Source: Zelonia costaricensis (Eukaryota; Euglenozoa; Kinetoplastea; Trypanosomatida; Trypanosomatidae). Taken from it: a stretch of 64,000 bases of DNA. The position numbers and the translations under genes were made by a program. The notes beneath the pieces were generated by a model. It was not told where the DNA came from and ran no database searches. It worked only from the letters and a program-made list of their open reading frames with translations. Positions within the stretch are counted from its first letter, which is position 1. Every line of letters begins with the position of its first letter. Positions 20,001 to 29,600 of the stretch are shown piece by piece. The stretch lies in the NCBI GenBank assembly GCA_030849075.1, contig JASAOO010003562.1, positions 1 through 64,000 on the forward strand, in the 5' to 3' direction.

Positions 20001-22740
20001 CGCCGCGGAAGGGCTGCAGCATCGCCGCGGCGAGCGCGTTCTCCTTCAGCTGCGGCCCCCCCGACGCGTTCCCAGCACGTCCGCCGTCTGCCGCCACGGC
20101 CGTCCCGCTCAGCAGCGCACCTCCGCAGACACCGCCCGCTGCGGGGCCGTACAGGGCGCCGAACGAGCCGAGCACATCGCCACCGTCACTGCCGCTGCGG
20201 CGGTGACGGTGCTGGAGACGGTGGGGGTCGCTCCCTATGCCGTGCCCACCCGGCAGCCCCCCGGCGCCGCTCCGGCTGCCGTCGTAGGCGCTGCTCCGCT
20301 GCGGCATGGACACCACCGCCAGGCCGGCCCACAGCGGGTGCGCAGGGTGGCACAGCCCCCCGCCCACCCCGACCATGCCGCCGCCGACACGGTGCAGAGA
20401 CAAGCCGGCAGAGAACCCGAGGCGCGCCCGCCGGTCCACGGCGGCCGCGGCGGCGCCGAGCAGCAGCGTCCGCCGCTGATACCGCAGCGCCTCCTGCTGG
20501 AAGGCAGACAGCTCGCCGCCCCCACTGCCCGCGGCACCGCCTGTGGCGGACGACTGCCGCGGCGCACTCTGCGAGTTGAGCGCGGACGTCGCGGCTGACA
20601 CGTACTCAACGTTGACGAGGGAGTGCAGCGGGAGGCGGACGGTGTAGTCCTGCACGACGCGGTACCCCTCCGGCGGCCCCGCGGTGGTGGCGCCGCTCGC
20701 ATCCAGCTCTGGCACCGCCCGCTCCCCGCCTCCCACCGCACTGCCGGGCACGTCGTCACGGTCACTGCCCGCTTCGACTGACACGGCGCCCGGGCCGCCA
20801 CTGCTGCCGCCGTGACTGGAGCCACGGGCCGCCCGCACGACGCGCAGGGCGCCCTCTTCCAGGTTTGCGACCACCAGCTCGAGCGCGAAGCTGAACTTCC
20901 ACGAGAAGTTGTAGTAGGTGCCGTACCGCGGCGCCACCCCCTCCATGCGATGGTACAGCACCTGCGTGAGTCGGTGCGACGGCGGTGGTGGTATCGCGCC
21001 GGTCCAGGCCCGAGCCAGCTGCCGGGGTGGCGGCTCCTTGCGATACTCGACAACCATCAGCACGCAGCCCGTGTGCACGCCGCCAGCGCCGGTTCCGCCA
21101 CCCACGTTCACGGCGCCACTGCCGGTGGGGAGGAAGCCGCTGACCGCAGCCGGTGCGTCGTCGTGCCAGCCGACGTGCCGCGTCGGCCTCGCGGCCGCCT
21201 CGCTCAGCGGGCCCGCCGCGTCGCCACGTGCAGCGACGTGCGAGGCTGAGAACGTGGCAGCCGTGCCCGCGCTCGCCGACACGTTGCGTCGGCCGTGCCC
21301 GAAGGTGCGACTTGGGCTGTAGTCCCGGCGCCAGCCCCGCCCTGTGGGTGCCCTTGCCGCCACCGCTGTGCCCGCCGCCGCCGGGAGGCGCCCACCAGCT
21401 CCACCGTTGCCGCTGCTCTCCTGCGGCGGTGGTGACGGCGGCGCGTCGGCCCACACCGACTGCGCCAGCACCCCAACGAGGGGCAGGAACGGGTGGCAGT
21501 AGAGGAAGCCGGCGGTGCCGGTGCTGAGACGCACCTCGCACAGCGGGGCCTCGAGCTGGTCCGTGTCGAACAGGTACAGGAAGCCGTGCTCGCCCACCAC
21601 GGCGACAGCGCCGTTGAACGGGAAGTGATCGCTCGAGACGAGGGCGCCGGCCTCGGGCAGCGTGCAGGCAGCCACCAGCTCTGTTCGCATCCCTCCCCGC
21701 TGCCCACCCGTCACGACGCGCGCCACGCGGTTGGTGTTGGCGTCGCGGTTCAGGGCTTGATACGCGAAGGCACCGGGGGTGACCGGGGCACCGTAGGGCA
21801 CCTCCTTCGCAGGGTCGAGCAGCTCCTGCTGCTGCGCCGCCGAGATGGACACCTCGTACCACTCGACGCGGCCTGAGGTGTACCCAACCAGCACGAGCGG
21901 CTTGTCGCGCATCCACGTGATGGTCGACGGGGCGTCGCGGCGGAAGGCCGGTCGCGACATCGACAGCGCCGACGCCGCGCCGAGGTTCCCGTCCGATGCC
22001 ACCGCCGGCGGCCCACTCGCGCCGGGCGAGCCGGCGGCGAAGAAGAGCGGCCCGCTCGTGGAGGAGTGCGACGGATGCGGCGGGGCGGAGCTGATGGGGG
22101 AGGTCAGCGTTGAGGACTGCAGCCAAGGGCCACTCCCGACGCCCTCCGACGTGGCCGACGACGCCACCGAGGCGGACCGGAGGAGGCCTGCGGCGTTTGG
22201 TGCAGCCGTTGTGGTGGCGCTTGCCGGCACATCGGTCGCCTTGCGCTGCAGCTGCTCTCGGATCGACTGCGGGTCCTTGCCCCGCACGTACAGGAGCAGA
22301 TCCTCCTGCAGCACGGCGAGGGCGAGGAGGCCGTTGGCGGCGCCGATGAAGGCCAAGTCGGTGCCGAGGACGGTGCGGTTGGCCATGCTGAAGCAGCACT
22401 GGGTCGCCTGGAACGGGCTGGGCAGAATGAGGGTGCGCTGGATGTGCATGCGCGTGTCAGACGTGAACTGCACGTCCTGCTGATGCGCCGGGCCTGCCAC
22501 GGTGCCGGTGGCGGTGGCGGCGCCCATGGACGCGTAAGAAGAGGTCGAGGCGCCACCGCGCGGACGCGTGGGGGAGGTGGGGACAGAAGAGGAGGAGGCG
22601 TCGGGCTCTGCTGCACCGCTGATGCCATACGCCGCGATACGTCGATAACGCGCACAGTCCACCGTAAAGTACGTCAGAACGCCGTTCGTCAGCGAACCGA
22701 ACGCGTTGTGCGAGTCCGGCAGGCACGTGAAGGACTTCAT
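17005..22740 (-). CDS. MIOS-like WD40/alpha-solenoid/RING protein (SEA/GATOR2-related)
   Basis: A 1911-aa protein. The first ATG is complementary to 22738-22740; the frame stays open upstream but only from a GTG. The N-terminal half has weak propeller blades (for example VGYTSGRVEWYEV near 290) broken by Gly/Ser/Ala inserts. An alpha-solenoid follows: near 1430, CTGDFQLGACLFARVG parallels the GDVQTA motif of MIOS-type proteins, and YRSFLDDEQAFVRRTTFD near 1677 parallels the segment before the MIOS zinc domain. The C-terminus is a cysteine-rich RING-type domain: C1826, C1828, C1852, C1855, C1873, C1876, H1878, H1881, C1895, C1900, C1902, C1904. SEA/GATOR2 controls TORC1 in amino-acid signalling at the lysosome. 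WDR59 or WDR24 are alternatives because their RING ends are alike. It lies directly downstream of the gene I call MIOS. Confidence 0.65.
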   Translation of the reverse strand: MKSFTCLPDSHNAFGSLTNGVLTYFTVDCARYRRIAAYGISGAAEPDASSSSVPTSPTRPRGGASTSSYASMGAATATGTVAGPAHQQDVQFTSDTRMHIQRTLILPSPFQATQCCFSMANRTVLGTDLAFIGAANGLLALAVLQEDLLLYVRGKDPQSIREQLQRKATDVPASATTTAAPNAAGLLRSASVASSATSEGVGSGPWLQSSTLTSPISSAPPHPSHSSTSGPLFFAAGSPGASGPPAVASDGNLGAASALSMSRPAFRRDAPSTITWMRDKPLVLVGYTSGRVEWYEVSISAAQQQELLDPAKEVPYGAPVTPGAFAYQALNRDANTNRVARVVTGGQRGGMRTELVAACTLPEAGALVSSDHFPFNGAVAVVGEHGFLYLFDTDQLEAPLCEVRLSTGTAGFLYCHPFLPLVGVLAQSVWADAPPSPPPQESSGNGGAGGRLPAAAGTAVAARAPTGRGWRRDYSPSRTFGHGRRNVSASAGTAATFSASHVAARGDAAGPLSEAAARPTRHVGWHDDAPAAVSGFLPTGSGAVNVGGGTGAGGVHTGCVLMVVEYRKEPPPRQLARAWTGAIPPPPSHRLTQVLYHRMEGVAPRYGTYYNFSWKFSFALELVVANLEEGALRVVRAARGSSHGGSSGGPGAVSVEAGSDRDDVPGSAVGGGERAVPELDASGATTAGPPEGYRVVQDYTVRLPLHSLVNVEYVSAATSALNSQSAPRQSSATGGAAGSGGGELSAFQQEALRYQRRTLLLGAAAAAVDRRARLGFSAGLSLHRVGGGMVGVGGGLCHPAHPLWAGLAVVSMPQRSSAYDGSRSGAGGLPGGHGIGSDPHRLQHRHRRSGSDGGDVLGSFGALYGPAAGGVCGGALLSGTAVAADGGRAGNASGGPQLKENALAAAMLQPFRGDAGAVVLGVSCRGGGLGRHRRRTGSASHNGSVPGGTDASLSNWLSSTTTTSVSTQQPSVRRRRRRGGGAATMSQSARRRRDPSAPAVAVPSYAATSTQNEIANAVLIAADQRVDLHHMLRIGPGNVSCVVGMNAAGEVTSVPIEVRTVAAWHEEGSVFVGLGSTLCAADLVSIQGIERLMRRRHAAGFGLSAVANLAAVTKVGGYGSEDVHMLFAYIATLEAVSLVTTFGPVPSLMELLNRGATQAVPAAGAAAAAMTGFAAGSTPGEAGGTGGLTRRDGAAARLGPGWRAVMDGCVCHDDVRCLLVLHVLRWVPTSEATTGFGGGSAAAASPLSQLASVLPPPAPLTDSSTNTEIERAVAVEVTHRHLPTAAALLLRFASRSPSYRAVATLLLRPAEAQAMVRDSDPRVCASFRASLSPWLLVVFHCLCEAAEADTVPLAAVPPRTALPPHLYRNAALVFWDRVALAIVMEAGGPAPAFHHVMRELLLPECNPMQALLLHHGIHLGTCAAMQDMVDCTGDFQLGACLFARVGVLTAAAVLAFPFLLDAEVSAAVAAAAADSAGVVPASPPAHSTILGLAGSPELSIFSFGSPVLGDAGFGGGVGDDDGEEGALREEGGFCSSPFSYLRSGRAQRRSSSPPGSVAGDASATAAESLEDAVAHTARLVRNSALPPPERLLGDAAAAAAELGRPAHAAGPPGGVQRYAPGGGSALLLAGPPFHGPTTGGLEAPYDSDDVDADVPWVWWAAAYRSFLDDEQAFVRRTTFDVECQQLRGRAHLVRDVADAAASASSARWGSSNGGGRYGKGALMPLLRAPSREADVAGRHQSSSVSGDLVSVSAARRGASGGGAGGAAAAGAGGSGSASARGLLTAPPTAGLYATAGELSRAASATYGAADASTVTNVADPLRQRLCVCGVQHTGTQLLRSLLSLSGTATTRCSVCLEPVRLGARDVGTAFAWCSSCGHGGHAHHLQNWFRTHRRCPVDGCECHCDEDSSLY

Positions 22741-23354
22741 GGCGCCGGGAAGCGCGAGACGGGGGATTGGATGCCGCGCGAGAAGAAGAAGGGACAGCCA
22801 GACACGAAGGCACACCCAACCACCCAGAGCGACGGAGCGCGCCAGGGGGGGGGAGGGGGGCAGTCGGTCCGCGAGAGCGATAGCAGCCAGCGTCCTCGAG
22901 GAAAACGGGCACGACACAGGCGCTGTACAGTGCCGTCAACACGCGCCAGGAAGGTGTGGTGTCAGAGTGGGGAGGAGGGGGCTGGTCAACAGGGGGGGTG
23001 CGGTGCGGTGCGTGCACCTTGCAGCACGTCTGGAAGCTTCAGCCCACGCCCCGCTGGCAGAACGCAGAAGCTGAAGTTCCCCTTGAGTGTACTGCGGCGC
23101 AGTGGTGGTGGGAGGGGGGAGGGAAAAGCGGTGGAGTGAAGGTGAGGCGCATGCGCGGCATCGACGGCAAATGGCCGTGGCGGCCCAGGTGGCGGTGCGC
23201 ACCTGCCGCCACCACTCGCGGTGTCTGCCACCGCCATCCTCATCCTACCGACAGGACAAATTGCAGCAGAACGACAGCGCCGTGAAGCATGGAGGTCGAA
23301 GGCGGCACTTGCAGCGGCGGCCGCACACCACATCTCGCCCTCGATGTCGTACAC

Positions 23355-23390
23355 GTGTGTGTGTGTGTGTGTGTGTGCGTGTGTGTGTGT
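23355..23390 (-). repeat. (GT)n array, CA-type on the transcript strand
   Basis: A GT run with one GC interruption, about 615 nt upstream of the MIOS-like start. Confidence 0.9.
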
Positions 23391-23624
23391 TGTTGGAGTT
23401 GAGATGGGGAGGGAGGGGGGCAGCGGCTGCAGAGGACTCTTCACAGCACCTCCGATACACGGGCTGCACGGCAGTAACACACAAGGTTAACACAACGAAG
23501 ACGCCAACGCCGAGGAGAGGGGGGAAGGGGCGGCAGCGCAGCACAACTGTGGACCGCCGCGTTCGTGAGCCTAACACGGGGGGAGGGAGAAGGCGGGATT
23601 GCAGGTCGACTCGCTGAGTTGCGT

Positions 23625-23642
23625 ACACACACACACACACAC
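23625..23642 (-). repeat. (AC)n array, UG-type on the transcript strand
   Basis: An 18-nt AC run about 47 nt after the MIOS stop codon. Confidence 0.85.
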
Positions 23643-23688
23643 GCGAGTGTGGCCGCCATCTTCACTCCTCCAGCCACCTTCGTCTCTG

Positions 23689-26600
23689 CTAGGAAAGGTG
23701 GGTGTTGTCACAGCAGTGGCACGGGCAGTTCTCCACGGCGCACTTGGTGTGCTTGCTGAACCACTCCCGCAGGTGGCACCAGTGACCACCGTGCAGGCAC
23801 ACGCTGCACCAGGCGAAGAAGCGGTCCGGTGGCAGTTCCGTCGCCCGGTGCTCCATTCGCTCGCCACAGACGGTGCACATCGGCGTCTGCCACTGCCGGC
23901 ACTCCGGGTTGCCACACGGGATGAGCTGCTTGCGCGTCATGTTCGTGGACGCCATGGCAGAGATCGAGCTCTTGCTGGGCGCCGTCGCGTGCATCGCCTG
24001 CCCGCAGTTGCACCGCAGCTCCACCGCCCGCCGCAGCACCTCGCAGCCGGCCGGCGCTGCGCCTCCGGCAGCGACGGCCGCCGAAGTCGTTTCCGCCGCC
24101 GCCGCCTCCCGCATCAGCGCACGGTCCCGATCGCACGTCGTCGCGGACGCTCCTGTCGTCTGCGCGAAGCGGTTCAGGGTCCGCTCCATCATCATCGCCG
24201 TCTGCGTCGACATCATTGCCGCGGCCGATGCCCCGCCCGGGGCGGCACCGAGGTCGCCCCCCAGAGCACCCAGGCCGCCGGGGAAGCCCTTCGGCCGCGG
24301 GACCCCCGCACCGAGCAGCGCCGCCGCTGCGCCCGCACCAGCGGCACCACCAACGCCGGCCGCCAGATCTCCGCGAGCCCCGCCACCCGCGCTGACGGCG
24401 CCGGGGGGCCCGGTGGACGTGCCGCCACCGCCACCGACGAGACCCGCGAGGCCGACCGCCGTCCCGAGGCTGCCCCCACTCCCGCGGCCGCTGCCGAGTC
24501 CACCGGGCTCCGCAGACGCACCGGGGCCGTCCGCGGCTGCGCTGCGGTTGCTGCTGCTGCTCCTGTCCGCAGCGGCAGCCGCGGCGCTGGCAGCGGCGAG
24601 GCTGGCGGCTTGGCTGCCGTGGTGCTCCGCCTCCTCGCGTGCCTTGTGGAGCTTCACGCACTGCAGATCGTACTGACTGCGCCACATCGCGAGCCCCTGG
24701 TCGTTCAGCAGGCGCCGGTACGCCTCGCGCCAGCCACGGACGATGGATGAGGCGAGGTTGCCGAAAGCTGCCGCGTAGCCGAACGAGGTCTGCACGTCGC
24801 CCGTCTCGTCGACGTAGCGCTGCAGCGCCGCGCAGTCCGCGCTGACCCCCTCCACCGCTGTGACCAGCAGCAGCGAGCAGCCGTTGATGGGTGCAAAGCT
24901 ATCGGCCGCCGTCGCGGACGCGAGCACGAGCGTGTTGTCGCTGCGACTGCTATCCTGCGAGTCCGCACGGGCGTGGGCGGCACCGCCGGTGCCAGTGGTG
25001 GCGGAGCTCGGAAAGCGGTGACCCAGCGTGGCGGGCGAGCCCCCGTCGAGGTGATGGGAGTGGGCCGACGTTGGGTGTTGCGACCCAGGCGGTGGCGACG
25101 AAGACGCGGCCGTCGAGAGCAGCGGTGGCGGCGGCGTCCGCTTCGCATCCGTGCGCGGCTGCGGCCGCGGCTGCTGCGTCACGGTGACCAAGGAGCCCGG
25201 CGGCGACGACGAAGATGGAAACGCAACCGCAGCGCTGTGCGCAGTCGGCGCACTCGAGCCTCCGGCGTTCCCGGTGGCGCTGCCGGGCAACACGCTGGCG
25301 CGGTACTGCTGCTGCACCAGCGCCTGCAGCACCTCAATGAGGTTGGCCAGGTGGCCGCTGTGGTAGCGCACCGGCAGCAGCAGCGCGGCGGCGAGCGCGA
25401 TCTTGTCCGCCAGCCCGAGCCACGGGTAGCGCTCGAGCAGCCGCAGCACCACAGTTCGCTGCTCGGCGAGGGAGAAGAGGCGGCTGAAGCGGCCAACGCC
25501 CTCCGCCTCGCGACTGTCCGACTCCGCCGCGTCGGCGGCGTCTGCGTCTGCGTCGCTTGGGCTGCATGCCTGCTTCTGTATGATCAGCTCCACGTAGGTA
25601 AGCATGAGGTGCACCCAGAAGGTCACCCCCGGGCAGTCCGCCGCAGCCAGGCTCATCAGCGCCGTCTGCCGGCCCCGCGCCGCGGAGAGCGTGAGGGCGA
25701 CGCTGGGGTACTGCGTGTTGTGTCCGCTGTGCAGGGCCAGCAGCTCGGCGGCCTCCTCGAACTGGTCCAGGAAGACGAGCACCGCCACGCGCCGCTCCAG
25801 CGCCCCCTGCAGACTGTGCTGGCCGATGCCGTCGCCCTGCACAAAAAAGTGCTCTGCCGGGTGTGCGGCTGCGCCGTGTGCGTGGTGCGTGCGACGCGCA
25901 GAAGCTGCGGAGGCCGACGCCGACGCCGATGCCGATGCCGGTGGTGGGGATGCGGTGGTGCCGCTGCCCTGCTCCGGCGAGGACGCGCGTGGCCGGTCCA
26001 CAAGACACGAGGTCGGCGGCGCAGTCCACCCCATCGACTGCAGCGTCAGCTGCCGCAGCATACCAATCGCGACCGGGTACGTGGGCCGCTGCCCGCCGTG
26101 GTGGTGGCCGCTGCCGCCCAGGCCCCCCGCGTGCGACGCGCGCCCCGCTCCCGCGGCCGCGAGCCTGGGCTGTGCGCCGCCTGCTGACCGCGTCGTCGGC
26201 GGTGGTGGGCGAGCGCCACGCAGGCCGGCCGCGGCGGCGCTGAAGGGGTTCAGCGGGAAGCCCGGTGGTCCAGAGGAGTGGTCCATCGCACTGGGCAGCA
26301 TCGGCGCCTGCAGTCCAAGCGCGCCGAAGCCGGCCGGGGTGCCGGCTGGCACGTACGCAGTGGGCGTTCCACCCGCCGCGACGGGGCCGGCATGAGCTGC
26401 GGCACCCCCACCATCTGCAGCGGCAGCCGCGGCGAGTTGATGGTGGTGCTGGCTGAGGCGGAAGCGCGAGGACAGGCACGCATCCGTGAGGCCGAGCTGC
26501 TGCCGCAGTCCACGCTCGGAGACAAGCAGTTCCAGCAGCCCCGGCACCGCACACTTCGCGCCCAGCACGAAGGAGAAGGCGTTCGCGACTGCCGCGGCTG

Positions 26601-29600
26601 GCATGCCAGAAGTCGTCTTGCCACCCTGCGCAGCGCTGCTCGAGGCTGGGGTGCCCGTCGTGACCACCGCGGCGGGGAAGAGAAGCTGCGCGGCACAGCA
26701 GCCGTACAAGAAGGTGGCGTACGCCTCCCGGTCGACCCCCTCGCGCAGCAGCACGACGAGGTTGCGCAGCGGGTCACACGCGAAGCCGCCGCGCAGCCGC
26801 CGCCACAGGTGCCGGGTGCGCTCAAGTCGGTGGAACTCGCAGAAGCTCAGCTCCTGCGGAAGGCTGGCGGAAGCCGCCGCCACCCCCGCCGCAGACGTCG
26901 CTGCGGCCACGCTGCGGCCGGCGACAACCACGGCCGCACCGGCTCCGCTAGACGACGGGGCGGACTGTGAGAAAGGCGCGCTGGCTGCGGGAGGGGGTGG
27001 GGAGGGGGGCCGGCTGCGGGCAGACCCGGCAACGGCGCCTGCAGGCACCGTTGCCGTGGACGCCGCACCGGGGCTCCGCTCCCCCGTGCGGCGGTCCATC
27101 GCGGCCTCCAGCGGCGGCCGCAAGCTGCTCGGGTTCCCGCTGTCGAGGGGTCGACTCCTGTGCGGCACCGGGGCAGCGATCGCGGCAGCCGCGAGCCCCG
27201 ACGCGGTGCGCGGTGCGAGGACGGCGCCCTCGCCCGCTGCTGCTGCCGCTGTGCCAGCCCCACTGGGCCGCCCCGCCACACTAGAAGACGGTGACGACGA
27301 CGACGAAGACGACGGCAAGCCAGCCGCCCCCGCCGCCATGGCGCGCTGCAGCACCACGCCGCTGTTGCTCTCCGCGTCGCCGCGTCGCTGCGCCTCGACG
27401 TCGCTGCCGCCGCGCCGCCCCGCCTCGTCCTCGTCCTCCTCCTCCTCGTCTTCCTCGTCGAGCAGGCCGAGTCCGATGAGGTCGACCGGCCGACCGTTCA
27501 CCCGTGCCGTCGTCACAGCCCCACCACCGCCGGTGGCAGAGCTGCCCGTGCTGGAGACCTGCACGCCGTCCCCCGCCCCGCCGCCACCGCCCACGCCGTC
27601 GCCTGCGTGCACGGCTTTGCCGGACACAGCGCCCCCACCGCTGCCCGCCGCAGCAGCCGTCGTTCCCGTGGCGGCCACCGCTCCGCTCATCAACACCATC
27701 ATGTTCGCCGCGCCACTGCCGTCAAGCGCCACCGGAACAGGACTGGAGCCGAGGTGGGCGCCAAGCCCGCTCACCCTTCCTCCGAGACTGGACGCAGCCT
27801 CCGCGGCGCCGCCGCTGCTGCCACCGCACATCATCGAGATAGGTACCGCAGTGGCCTGACACGCGAGCTGCTCAAGCACCGCCTCCTCGTGCACGTAGCT
27901 GGCAGTCTTGTACGCCGAGGAGGCGTGGGTGAGGAACGCGTTGGGGCCGGCCGCAACGAACGCCGTGCTGCTGCTCAGAATCGTGACGATGCTGCCGCGC
28001 GGGTTGTGCACCTGCGTGTACAGCTCGCCGTTCTTGGAGTTGAGCAGCAGCAGCTGTGGCAGGTCGGTGCGACACCCACGCGCCATCACCGCCGCCTCGT
28101 CGCCGCCGCTGGCGCCGTGGGCGTTGTCGTCGTCCGCGGCCGCCGCCGCCGCCGCTGCTGCATCGCCGGCGGCACCGGCCTCGTTTCCAAAGCCATCCTG
28201 GGCGCGACCTCCGTCAGCCGCTGATTGCCCCTGCGCACCCCGGTGCCCGGGAAGTTGTGCGCCGCGGCGCGACGTCGGCGGCAGGCGGTCGCCGCCATGC
28301 GGGCCCAGCAGCGCCGCCTCAGCGCCACTCGCGCGTTGCCCAGTAAAAAGGATTGGCGCAGCGGCACCCGCAGCGGCCGCCGCCGTCTTGCGGGATGCTG
28401 CCAGCGGGTGGCACACCCACCCCACCGCGGCGGCCGGCACCCGCGATGGGAGGCGCGACTTCTGCGATGACTGCGCGCGGACGTTGACGTGCACGAGGGC
28501 GTTGCTGCCATCCGTGATGGAGGACGGCGTGGTGCCCGCCCCATCGCCGGAGAAGCCGGAGCGGAAGCTGACGGAGTCGTCAAGGAAGTCGTCCTCCGCC
28601 TCCGCCTCCGTGCCGCTGCAGCCGCTTGTGGCCAGGTTGCCGTGCCCGCTGATGCCCCACCGATCTGCGCCATCGGCATCGCCGCCACTGCCGCCGCGGT
28701 GGTGCTGGGCGCCGCTGCTGCTGTTCGTGCCGTGCGCGGTAGCAGCACGTCGGCGGCGACTGCGACCGCCGCCGCCGCCGCGGCTGCCCGCCTGCTGCAG
28801 GTTGGCGGAGCTGCCGGGGAAGTGGTGCGAGGCCAGCGCGGACCCGAGCGCCGCACCCGCAGCCCCATCGTAGCCGCTGCGGCCGCCACCCCGCGTGGCG
28901 GTGGCGAACTCCTGAAACACGTGCGTCCGCAGGGCACCGTCGCGGGTGGTGCCGAGCACGACCCCTGGCTCGCTGCCGCTCCAGCACAGCGACGTGTAGC
29001 CAGCGCGTGTGTACACGTGGTGCTCCACCGGTCGCGCGGCCATGCGCACGTCCCAGAGCTGGACTATATCACGCATGCGCAGCGTGCCGACGGTTGCGAC
29101 GTATCGTTGCGAGGGGTGGCAGGCGACCTGCTCGGCGCTGCACAGGACGCACGGCGCCGCCCCGTCGTTGCCACCGCGCGCGTAGACAGGGACGGCGAAC
29201 ACCTCCGGCGGTGCGCCGAGGTACGTGACGCCGTCGTGCGACGCCCGCAGGTCGAGCAGCTCCGCGTAGAAGCCAAGCCCATCGCGGCGACGGGCCGCCA
29301 CCACGGTGAGGTGCGACTGCGGCATCCAGTCGAGCGCCGACACGGGGCCTTGCATCGCCTTCTGCTGAATCACTTTGTAGCTGAGGTGGTCCGCGCCGCT
29401 GTACGGGATGTGGCGGTGGCCGAGACCACCCCCACCGCCGCCCACCACGCCCGACGCCGTGGGCACAAACAGTGGCTCCACGGTGTCGTCGTCGCTTCCG
29501 CGGCGGCTCGTCGTCGTGGAGCTGCAGCACGTGCTTTCCATCGAGCCCACAGCGTACTCCACATCCAGCAGCTGCACCGTGCCGCTCTGGCGCCCGAGGG

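Larger units (their letters stand above)
22741..23688. other. Spacer between MIOS and the MIOS-like gene
   Basis: No gene seen. In transcript order, a UG array (23625-23642) lies about 47 nt after the MIOS stop. A CA array follows at 23355-23390, then polypyrimidine tracts (complement of 23110-23125 and 22845-22860). No AG lies between the 22845-22860 tract and the next gene's ATG, so the acceptor is probably farther upstream. Confidence 0.6.

Noticed and set aside
22741..22917. Signal-peptide-like extension (Leu/Ser-rich) in front of the MIOS-like protein.
   Set aside because: It begins with GTG, contains no other ATG and lies over a poly-C tract typical of a leader region.
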